This document shows positions 42,409 through 50,201 of a DNA stretch of 50,201 bases, piece after piece (within the stretch, counting starts at the first letter, position 1; each line of letters opens with the position of its first letter). This DNA is from Bremia lactucae (lineage: Eukaryota; Oomycota; Peronosporomycetes; Peronosporales; Peronosporaceae): the NCBI RefSeq assembly GCF_004359215.1, contig NC_090614.1, forward strand, positions 3,785,094 through 3,835,294, written 5' to 3'. A program made the position numbers and the translations under genes. The notes beneath the pieces are model-generated. The model saw only the letters and a program-made list of their open reading frames with translations, did not search any database and was not told the origin of the DNA.

Positions 42409-42705
42409 GGAGTCATCTATAAAGGCCGAAAATATGAAGGTATTTTACGGCTGTTTAGTGAATGGAAGACCGTCGAGCTTAGCACTTTGACGGACAGCAA
42501 GTTCTATGACCTCTTCCGCAAGGAGAAAAAGTTGAGATTACAGAAGTCGCGGAGCTGCTGGGTCGTAACGCTTTGGGCGATCAATCCCAGTGCCTTCGTG
42601 TCTTTCATAAACCACGCATCCGTGACGTCATTATCGTCCTTGACAGCCAAGATGTGCCCCATCAGTCTTTCTTTGGCAAATGTCATCCTCAGTGTGTAAA
42701 CTTAC
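42409..42705 (-). pseudogene. Copia gag scrap
   Basis: On minus: MTFAKERLMGHILAVKDDND and WFMKDTKALGLIAQSV, the conserved N-terminal part of copia gag (a W..KD.KALGLI.. pattern), then stops. It is not close to the copia element at 19144-23689, so a second copia lineage is present. Confidence 0.6.
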
Positions 42706-43023
42706 CTTCACCCTAGAGGTATTCGGTGCGCTTGGTGGCCATAGCGCGTGAAGCATTGTTGAGTAAAGAAGGTTAAAGGCAGGTGAACCTGTTGAGTATA
42801 CGACAAACTATAGAGTGACTGCTTTTTTGGCCGCTTGTTCACTTGCCCTTTTGCTACCCCGAAGTCTTTTGCACGCAAATTAATTTTATCTTTACCAACA
42901 CACGATCGCCTACATTTTCGTCATCAATGTCCGCCAGTATGACATTTGCCGTAAATATAATTATAATCTGTAACTTCACCGGCTTTTACAAACTTGTGGA
43001 ACGACTTATCTTTACAACATGCT

Positions 43024-43190
43024 TATAATCAGCCTAATGCGGCTACTATACCGACACAGACGCCAATGTCGAGGAAGGATGTTCTTCAGAACAATATAGT
43101 GGCATGAACGATGTACAGAGCGCTTGTTTTAGTCGATGGCTGTTTTCAACTGCTCATGCGAGCTAGTGATATTCGCTTACAGCGGTTAGC
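43024..43190 (+). pseudogene. Gypsy reverse transcriptase scrap
   Basis: On plus: YNQPNAATIPTQTPMSRKDV, then LVDGCFQLLMRASDI, matching YNKLNTATVPAQTPSPRKD and the DLMDGFFQILVR palm segment of the elements above. It is about 170 bases, isolated, 640 bases from the 3' end of the TIR gene. Confidence 0.65.
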
Positions 43191-43827
43191 GCGGAAAAAA
43201 GGGAATGTAAGACGAAATTCGTTAAGCCGATTTTTTTTAAAACAATTATCATCATTCTCTAATTTCATGTTGAAACAGCAGTGCATCATAATTAAAATAA
43301 AACCATGTTACCAAACAAATGTTACATTCCCAGAAGCTATCAAGTTATTTGTGCAGGACTAGCATACTATTTTAGTGTTCAATTGAGAAAGGATTTAGTG
43401 TTTTAAAATACAGCCTTCCCTCTGACAACTAGTAGCCACGTTTTGATCAGATAGAAGCGGTTATTAGTTATCGGATTACTGTAACAAAAAATTAGCAAAT
43501 ATAGAACCACCACGATAAAACTTAAATCCTATAAGGTAACGAAAGTTATTTGATTTTGGGGATAAGTTATCAGACGGAGGACTGGAGTCACTTGTTATAA
43601 ATATCGTTCAGGAAAAATTATTACATGTAGCTTTAAATTACTACTTCCATAGAAGTCATGAGACTAGGATGTTGAATATATGGTAAAGGCTGCCTTTTAA
43701 GTAACTTTAACAATGTTGGACCAGAAGTATCGACGTTTTTTACTCGCAACAAAGTAGTCACTTTCATAGCCAACAATCGACACTGTTCTCTCTATTTTTG
43801 CTAATTGGTAGTTTAAATACGTCGTTT

Positions 43828-46800
43828 CTACATGCGAATATGCGTGCTCGGAAGGTCCAAGCGGGCTTCCTCAATATCCGACAACGACTCAAAGTTCCGT
43901 GTCACGGAAGACAGCAATAACTCGTCCCCAGTAATGCAATGAGTCTCCATCGCATTGGCTCCATCTGCCAGTATTTGTTCCTCGTCGTCGTTTTTTTCAA
44001 ACGTAAACGAGACAAATGATGTATTGACACTTGCAATTCGGGAGCTAAGATTGCCACTTCGCGCACTATCGAACAACTCGTCGCGTTCGGTATAAAAGTG
44101 CCGCAAACCCTGCACAAGTCGTTGGACACTTGGTTTAAAACTCATGCCATTGCCCATAAAATGAAACAATTCGTTCCGAGCAAGCGAGTATCGTTTATCT
44201 AATCCTAAATCCAAGTCATTAATAACAATTGGAAAAATGGGTCGTTTTTTGTCTTCGGCAAATGCCAATTGGTCCCGCACCAATTCATTTGCCATTGTCT
44301 GATTCGATAAAATCACGATAAAGCATGAACACTGCAAAATAGCATATTGAGCCGCTTGGATACGCGACTCAAAGTCTTGGCCGTCAATGCTCCGGTCCCC
44401 GTAACACACAATGCCCGCGTTCGTGAGTTCACGAAACAATTGCTGGACAAACCCCAAGTGTTTCTCGCCATGCGATAGAAACACAAATGGACGATGGGCA
44501 TCCATGGCATTGGGGTCATATTGCAAAAACAGCCCCGATGATCGCGTACTTGCGACCATAGTGGACGTTGTGGCCTGCTTCCGTCCATTTCGTGGAAGAT
44601 GCATGGCAATATTTTGCCGTTGAATTGCTTCGCGGTTCTTTTCAATTTCATCCCGCACCCCATCGAGAAGGAACCGAAATTGGGTCTGAAACTTGGTTTC
44701 GTCATATTCGTACTCAATTTGCCGCACATTTACAACATTCCGTCGAATTTGCGTAATTGCACATTCAAATGGAATCAATTGACGCGTATAGAGATACACT
44801 TGCAACTCTTCACCAATGGCTACATTTTCCGCTGAAACGGCCACAATCGGCGTGCCAACTTGTTTGGCCAGTGCCAATTCTTTCATGCACCATTCTGATT
44901 GGGCATAATCTTCCGTCAACAGACAGAGCACGACCGCAGCATTCGTAATCCCGCGAGCAATTTCTTCTCGCCAAACCGACCCCCCCCCTATCCCACTCGG
45001 ATCCATCTGGTCCAACCACGTCGTCACATTTGCTTCTTCCAAGGCATTGCGTACTTTCTGCGCAAATTCCGCATGGGAATGGGTATAACTAATCATAACA
45101 TCCCGCTGTCCTGCAGCCCGTTTAATCTCAAAGAGTAACCGTGTCGACGTCGTACAGTCTAATGGCCGTAACCCCTCCACATTCATTTTTAATAAATTCC
45201 CGCCAGTGGCTAAAATGGCCAACGCCGATTGTTCGTGGCCTTCCCGCACGGCCAAGTGCAATGCGGTGTCACCCGTAAGCGGCAACGCGGCATTAATGTC
45301 GCCCCCCGCGGCAGTTAAGAGACTAAATACTTGGCGTGTGGCATCGTGGCCACACGCAGCGCACAACAGTGGCGTCATGTGCTCGGCATCAACCAAATGC
45401 ACGTCTGCACCTGCCGTCAAGAGCGCGTGCACAACGTCTGTGCGATGAAGACGTGCGGCCCAATGCAACGCTGTGCGTCCACGTGCGTCTTGGAAATGGA
45501 CATCCGCATGGGCTTCTAAAAGCAACTCGACGACTTGCAAAGCGCCACGAATGGCTGCCCAATGTAACGGGGTACGTCGATTTAACCCAACGTACCCCAT
45601 TTCACCCAAACAATTGACATCCGTGTGTTTTCGTAAAAAATGACGCACGCGTTCCACGTCATTCTCCGCGGCAGCTGAATGGAATGGCGTCAATGCCACG
45701 TCACCTCCCCATTCTTCTAATTCGTGCGCCACTGCGTAATTGCCACGCAAATACGCGAGTTGCAAGGCCGTTAACGTGTTCAGGTACCCCGGATCGGGTA
45801 CTGCCAATGGATCGGCTCCGTGGACAAGCAATTCCCGTACTACATCAGGGTGTTCGGCTAAGAAAAGAGGGGGTACGCGATCGCATCGATACGAGGACCG
45901 TGCGAGGGTATGCGGGGACGCCCCATGGCCGAGTAACCACCGAACCGCGTCTAATTGACCCGTCGAGACTGCACAATGAAGTGGCGTAACGAGCGTCGAG
46001 CGAAAGAGGGACGCAACGGATTCCTCTTCGCTTCCGCCACTGTCACCGCCAGGACGAGCAACAAAATAACGCGCAAAGTACCAAAAGAGATCACCCGTGG
46101 AGAAGCGTACGCGACTGAATTTATCCATAACCGTGACCTCAAAGCCACGAGCTACGAGGAGTTCCAAGGCTGGGATATTTCCATGGTACGCGGCTAAGTG
46201 GACGGGGTTTTTTCGGGATTGTGCAAAAAGACCCAAAAATAAGGTCGAGGGCGCATAGGTGGTACGAGGAAACCCGTGGGTGGCAGTGGTTAAACCCGCG
46301 GCTTCGGCGTAATCTAAAATGTCGCACATTTCCCGCAAATTGCCTTGACGCGTGGCTTTGTATAACCGTTTCCGTACCACTGCCAGTGCTTTATTTGATT
46401 GTGTCATAAGTTGATCCACACCAGGATCCATCATACGTTTCCGAACGTCGCCAGTCTGATCACTTTCGTGAAACGCTCCGAGCAACATTTTCACATGTTC
46501 TCGGAAACGTGCAAATTGCTGCAACTCGATGAAAATACCAACGAAAGCAATCATACTAATTAGTGCAAATACTTGCACGGCTCGAATGCCACACGCAAAA
46601 ACGCCACCTTTAAAAAACATGTAGAAAAAAAAAATCACCACAACAGCCTGAAACAAGATTAATTGCACTGCAACAATTTCGCAAAATTGAAACACCACGC
46701 GGCGTTTGATTTTCGTAAGATTGCCACTGTCTTCTTCGTCGTCGTCTAAATCCATGCCCCCACTGCCAGTTGGCATTTCCCGTTTGCCTGTTTGGGCGCC

Positions 46801-47523
46801 ACTTGCCGAAGGCGAAAAAGTTTCCTCCCGATGAAATGGTTCGAAAAGTCGCCAGCCGGATCCTGGCAAACATAATAAAAGCACAGCTGGTAGCGTGTGA
46901 TAAATTAAAGCTGAAAACCCTACGACGTTTTCGCAACTTGTGGCCTGGAAGGTATACACTGTACTCGGTGACTGCAAGATAAACCCGTAAACGTGCGGGA
47001 GAGTGGGGTCCAATACGAGCCACTGTGGCCGATAGAAGTAGTACATGCCCAAACCCGCAGCCAATATGACGGCAAGAGGCATTCCCGTGTGCAACAGGCG
47101 ACGTGCAAAAAACGAATTGTGTCGAAAACGTGCATTCAGCCAATGACGCGGCACATGTGGCATTTTGCCTTGAAGGGCCACATTGGGATAGGCCACGTGA
47201 AAGGACCGTTTTTTGCTCGATAAGGACGAAGGTGGACGCCGACGCAAGTGTCCGGCATGAGATGTCCCCAATTGGTGAAGTGACACGTGCGAGCCGCGAC
47301 TAAAGCGTGACGACGCAAACGACTTGGTATATCCGTGGCCTCCCAGCGGAAAGACTGGCAGGCGAAGGGGGTCGTCCACATCCTTCTCTCGCGCACTGCC
47401 GTGTCCTCCAATAGACACGGAGAACTGTCGGCCCTCGCTGCTCAGTGTCTTGGCATCCAAGTCCGACAATCGTGGACGCAGTGGCGCCGTGGCACCCTGG
47501 GGAGTGGACATTCCTTCGTACAT
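43828..47523 (-). CDS. Four-helix membrane protein with ankyrin repeats and two TIR domains
   Basis: An intact 1231-residue intron-free frame. Residues 1-140 are basic/Ser-rich and probably disordered. Four hydrophobic helices follow (about 147-165, 200-220, 282-304, 313-333) with an acidic loop at 258-266. Ankyrin repeats occupy about 437-785 (for example TPLHCAVSTGQLDAVRWLL, TPLHWAAIRGALQVVELLL, TALHWAARLHRTDVVHALL), roughly nine. TIR 1 is 807-940: DVMISYTHSHAEF, then SEWCMKELALAK, where Glu882 is the position of the NAD-cleaving glutamate in SARM1 and plant TIRs. TIR 2 is 1011-1125: FVFLSHGEKHLGF, then LVRDQLAFAED, with Gln1085 aligned without gaps to Glu882. The tail (1126-1231) is acidic and Ser-rich. 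Known TIRs signal by assembly and some hydrolyse NAD; ankyrin repeats bind partners. A membrane-bound sensor or signalling adaptor is inferred. The start is the first ATG; Met5 is an alternative. Retroelement debris lies beyond its 3' side. Confidence 0.9.
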   Translation of the reverse strand: MYEGMSTPQGATAPLRPRLSDLDAKTLSSEGRQFSVSIGGHGSAREKDVDDPLRLPVFPLGGHGYTKSFASSRFSRGSHVSLHQLGTSHAGHLRRRPPSSLSSKKRSFHVAYPNVALQGKMPHVPRHWLNARFRHNSFFARRLLHTGMPLAVILAAGLGMYYFYRPQWLVLDPTLPHVYGFILQSPSTVYTFQATSCENVVGFSALIYHTLPAVLLLCLPGSGWRLFEPFHREETFSPSASGAQTGKREMPTGSGGMDLDDDEEDSGNLTKIKRRVVFQFCEIVAVQLILFQAVVVIFFFYMFFKGGVFACGIRAVQVFALISMIAFVGIFIELQQFARFREHVKMLLGAFHESDQTGDVRKRMMDPGVDQLMTQSNKALAVVRKRLYKATRQGNLREMCDILDYAEAAGLTTATHGFPRTTYAPSTLFLGLFAQSRKNPVHLAAYHGNIPALELLVARGFEVTVMDKFSRVRFSTGDLFWYFARYFVARPGGDSGGSEEESVASLFRSTLVTPLHCAVSTGQLDAVRWLLGHGASPHTLARSSYRCDRVPPLFLAEHPDVVRELLVHGADPLAVPDPGYLNTLTALQLAYLRGNYAVAHELEEWGGDVALTPFHSAAAENDVERVRHFLRKHTDVNCLGEMGYVGLNRRTPLHWAAIRGALQVVELLLEAHADVHFQDARGRTALHWAARLHRTDVVHALLTAGADVHLVDAEHMTPLLCAACGHDATRQVFSLLTAAGGDINAALPLTGDTALHLAVREGHEQSALAILATGGNLLKMNVEGLRPLDCTTSTRLLFEIKRAAGQRDVMISYTHSHAEFAQKVRNALEEANVTTWLDQMDPSGIGGGSVWREEIARGITNAAVVLCLLTEDYAQSEWCMKELALAKQVGTPIVAVSAENVAIGEELQVYLYTRQLIPFECAITQIRRNVVNVRQIEYEYDETKFQTQFRFLLDGVRDEIEKNREAIQRQNIAMHLPRNGRKQATTSTMVASTRSSGLFLQYDPNAMDAHRPFVFLSHGEKHLGFVQQLFRELTNAGIVCYGDRSIDGQDFESRIQAAQYAILQCSCFIVILSNQTMANELVRDQLAFAEDKKRPIFPIVINDLDLGLDKRYSLARNELFHFMGNGMSFKPSVQRLVQGLRHFYTERDELFDSARSGNLSSRIASVNTSFVSFTFEKNDDEEQILADGANAMETHCITGDELLLSSVTRNFESLSDIEEARLDLPSTHIRM
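44149..44493 (-). other. Second TIR domain, catalytic Glu replaced by Gln
   Basis: This is residues 1011-1125 of the protein above. The codon at 44269-44271 is CAA (Gln1085) on minus, whereas the matching codon in TIR 1 at 44878-44880 is GAA (Glu882). From the conserved Leu that ends strand D (869 and 1072), both residues are 13 positions away. Confidence 0.75.
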
Positions 47524-49604
47524 GAACGTCCCGAAGTAACGTTAGCCAGTTTCTGTTGCGTTTGCCACACGTTGAAAGGCACCTGCGAAGTTGGCCTTGG
47601 CAACTTGAGAAGACCTGTAGGGTTGTGCGTAAGTGTCAGAAGCACAAGATAAAAGAATTGGGGGCGATGCCAACGACGGAGGCAACAACTCGAGCGCGTT
47701 CACTGCGGTAAATAGCGAAATACCCTACGCTGGGGGCAGCTCCATCATCATACCCTACCCCTTGTTTGTGCTAAAAGAATAATTTAAGCTTTAAAATCGC
47801 AACCTAATCCGCAATGGATATAATATACTTTACACAATGAATTTACATTTGAAAAACCACACACGAAAACATTCGCTTTCGCAGAAAGATTAGCCTTTTC
47901 AACGCAATGGTAAGAAACAAAATGCCTCTGTCGCTGTCGCTGACGTGCTTTACTAACCCTCGCACGCCAGGTGATCAATTGCTTTTTATATTCGTCGTAG
48001 AAACGTGGCGGAGTCCGGCTGCTATGATTGATGCCGTTGTCGTCACCAGGCGTCGATTATTTCATCAATTGACAAAACTGTAATAATGCACAGCGTCATT
48101 TCTTAATGTAGTAAAGCGAAAGTAATGGCAACGATTTAAATGTAATACCAAGTGCTGTGATAAGAGCCACTACTATATCAGTTGTTGCTAACCGAACATC
48201 TGAAATTGCCATGCCAATCGAGGATGAATCACGTATAAATAGCAGCAGGTTATTAAAATAGAAGTTTTTTTTTGTAAATAAATGGGATAAATAAGACCTT
48301 TCGCGTATTCGCAAAGTCGGCACATCAGCCTCGAAGCTCCGTAAAATTCGACGACAACGAACAAAGCGAAATGTGCTTAGCCGCTTAGCTGGACCTCGTA
48401 ACATCGCTTCACGATAAAAATTGCGGGGTCTTACAGCGAGTGTGATTTAAAAAAATTAAATCAAAAATATTGTAAATCGAGAATTATGTACTTTTTCGTC
48501 AGCTTGAAGCACAAAACCTCTGCTTCTATTTGCTTGTTAAATGTTTTCCTTAAAAATTCTCCCCAGAAAAATTTCGAACGAATACGCTTTTTCCGTAAAT
48601 TTGATTTAAAGCTGCAAAATGGCGCCAGTGATTTCGATTACAGCAACACGTAAATCTTCCCCTTTAATGCCTCGATAAGGAATTAGCATGCCGTCATTCC
48701 TCTCCAAAAAAATTCTTGCACGAGGCAGTCGGCAACGTGTATTTGCTGCGTATTCGATGAATTGTTAATCTTTTCAGAATACGCTATTCCCACCATCTCC
48801 ATGCCAAGAATACATTTAAATAAACGAAATCATCCTATTTTGGCCTACGGCAATCGTTGTGGCAATTTAAATGATGCTGAGCTCGTTGATGCTCTAAGTC
48901 TTTCCAGACTTTAAATTTGTTCGGTATAGTAGTTGTTACAGTGATTTTCTCGAAATCGTTCGACTTTTGTCAAAACAGGTGTAAAAAAGCCCGTTACTTT
49001 TATAAGAATTAATCAGACGCTCGCAGTACTAATAATCTTGACTATTTTTTGCGATTAAAAGGATCAAAAGAAGTTGGACGGGCTATAATTAGCTTAAGCA
49101 TGCGTACCATGCCTTTGCCAATGCAGTATTTGATGCATGGTTTTCTAACACGACGTCGCAATGGTTAGACTTAAGTTATAAAATTATCTCTGCAAATGCT
49201 TTCGAGAAGATTAACTTATAGAAACGGTTATTGAGGAATTTTCATGTTTGGTCATGGGCTGGAAAAGGACCTTAAGTATTAGATGATACATACGCCAACT
49301 GAAAAGTGAACAAGTTATATTCATATAATTACAACAACAAGTCACTAATGATCACCACGCATGTTTCCAAAGTATGATAGATTTACTCTTCTGATTTAAT
49401 ATTTTTAACAATTGATCTGGTAACTTTTAAGATCCAATTTCACGACCGCTACACCAAAAGCTTAGTGTTTTTTTGGCAAACTTGAGTTGGTTTTCAGCCA
49501 CATCACCGAATTCGCGACGGCCCTCAATTGAAATTCCAAAAGACTGTACAAAGTAGTTAATTCTATAAAAAAGTAAGATTATCATAAACATATTATAACA
49601 GATA
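47524..49604. other. AT-rich intergenic region upstream of the TIR gene
   Basis: The first few hundred bases are the presumed promoter and 5' untranslated region of the minus-strand gene. I see no clear initiator motif. A 102-codon minus frame (48096-48404) has no homologue I recognise. Otherwise AT-rich with no clear repeats. Confidence 0.45.
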
Positions 49605-50060
49605 TGTAACGGGGTGCATCGTTACATATAATTGACACTTAAAGGTTGTTAATTAATATATTATCGAAAAGGTAGATAATATTTGGAGGATATTACTTTA
49701 AATAGTAATGTTCAGAATTCTTATTCATAAATAGGTATAGACCATTATATCTATTTATTCCGCAGACTAAGCAGCTGTAGGAGTAATCAAAGAGAGAGTT
49801 ACAGATAAGATAGAGATAAGAATTCAGTTACATGTTGAGTACTAGACTATAATTAAGTTAGCATTTACAAAGATAGAAAGAGAGACACTTAATTATATTA
49901 ATACAGTTTTCATTTAATCCTCTTTAAGCTAGTTACCATAAAGAGAAGTCTTCCTCTGCACGCACTAGTGTACGTGAAATAACGTAGAGCACCACTCGCA
50001 ACTGAGGCAGTGCGAAGTGGGCTTGTACTGAAGCAGTACAAGTCGTAGTGCCGCGTTACA
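49605..50060 (+). repeat. Family I LTR (5' LTR of an element entering the window end)
   Basis: This 456-base repeat starts TGTAACGGGGTGCATCGTTACA and ends GCCGCGTTACA. It is the reverse complement of the LTRs at 226, 7744 and 41964. It is followed by a primer-binding site and gag on plus. Confidence 0.9.
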
Positions 50061-50067
50061 CTACGAC

Positions 50068-50087
50068 TGGTAGCACTTTGTAGTCCG
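50068..50087 (+). promoter_or_regulatory. Primer-binding site, family I
   Basis: TGGTAGCACTTTGTAGTCCG, seven bases after the LTR end. The other two copies have only two bases between LTR and site, so a short insertion lies here. TGG fits pairing to tRNA CCA. Confidence 0.6.
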
Positions 50088-50115
50088 TCCAAGGACCACA
50101 TTTCCCACATCTAAC

Positions 50116-50201
50116 ATGGACATGTTAGATGATAGTGGGAATACGCATCACGTTTCCCCTGAAAGCTACTCCTTTCTAAGTGACATAGAAAGGAGTGCGG
50201 T
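50116..50201 (+). CDS. Family I gag, start only (runs off the window)
   Basis: ATG at 50116 begins MDMLDDSGNTHHVSPESY, the same as the gag at 7693 (minus), and is open for the 28 codons available. Whether this copy is intact cannot be judged from the window. Confidence 0.8.
   Translation, partial: MDMLDDSGNTHHVSPESYSFLSDIERSA

Noticed and set aside
46610..47143. 177-codon minus frame inside the TIR gene
   Set aside because: Different frame of the same strand; out-of-frame shadow of the membrane-helix region.
48096..48404. 102-codon minus frame
   Set aside because: AT-rich context, no domain, no signal peptide; equal to chance expectation.

Overview
The window looks like a repeat-rich, gene-poor block of an oomycete genome, most likely Peronosporales (Phytophthora or downy mildew). 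This rests on intron-free GC-richer coding sequence in AT-rich surroundings, an oomycete-style initiator motif, nested chromodomain Ty3/gypsy elements, and a membrane-ankyrin-TIR protein of a kind not typical of plants, fungi or animals. The genus is inference. Only two intact host genes are visible: a single-pass membrane protein (25245-26585, minus) and a 1231-residue four-helix membrane / ankyrin / double-TIR protein (43828-47523, minus). Nearly everything else is decayed retrotransposon.

Left block (1-15.3 kb): a family II LTR end (1-222), a family I chromovirus bounded by LTRs at 226-680 and 7744-8194 (coding on minus), then a family II chromovirus (8195 to about 15295, minus) with its 3' LTR at 8195-8693 and an 868-base run of N in its integrase. 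Both families carry, beyond the chromodomain, a long antisense reading frame on the opposite strand (773-2572 and 8756-10318). Its 3' part overlaps the end of pol in antisense. Further copies of this antisense gene lie at 17288-17477, 32770-33255 (minus) and 36400-37705 (minus).

Middle block: an unassigned stretch (15.3-19.1 kb) containing one chromovirus scrap, a Ty1/copia element with both LTRs (19144-23689, plus), an AT-rich spacer, the membrane-protein gene, a second spacer, and a solo LTR (27856-28349).

Right block: a mosaic of family II pol (28404-32760, minus), an antisense-gene scrap, family I-like gag with primer-binding site (minus), and family I-like pol plus 3' LTR in the opposite orientation (34541-38398, plus). 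It is followed by LTR scraps, a probable LINE relic, a solo family I LTR (41964-42408), a copia gag scrap, a gypsy RT scrap, and then the TIR gene. The last 600 bases are the 5' LTR and gag start of another family I element on plus.

Three points stand out. First, the antisense gene is preserved across diverged elements, and in one overlap it is better conserved than pol. Second, the chromovirus sequences are packed with short perfect inverted repeats (8-12 bp arms, loops of 0-11 nt), far more than chance would give. Third, the TM-ankyrin-TIR-TIR protein has one TIR with the NADase-type glutamate and a second TIR with glutamine at the aligned position. Percent identities given below are hand alignments of the sequences in this window.
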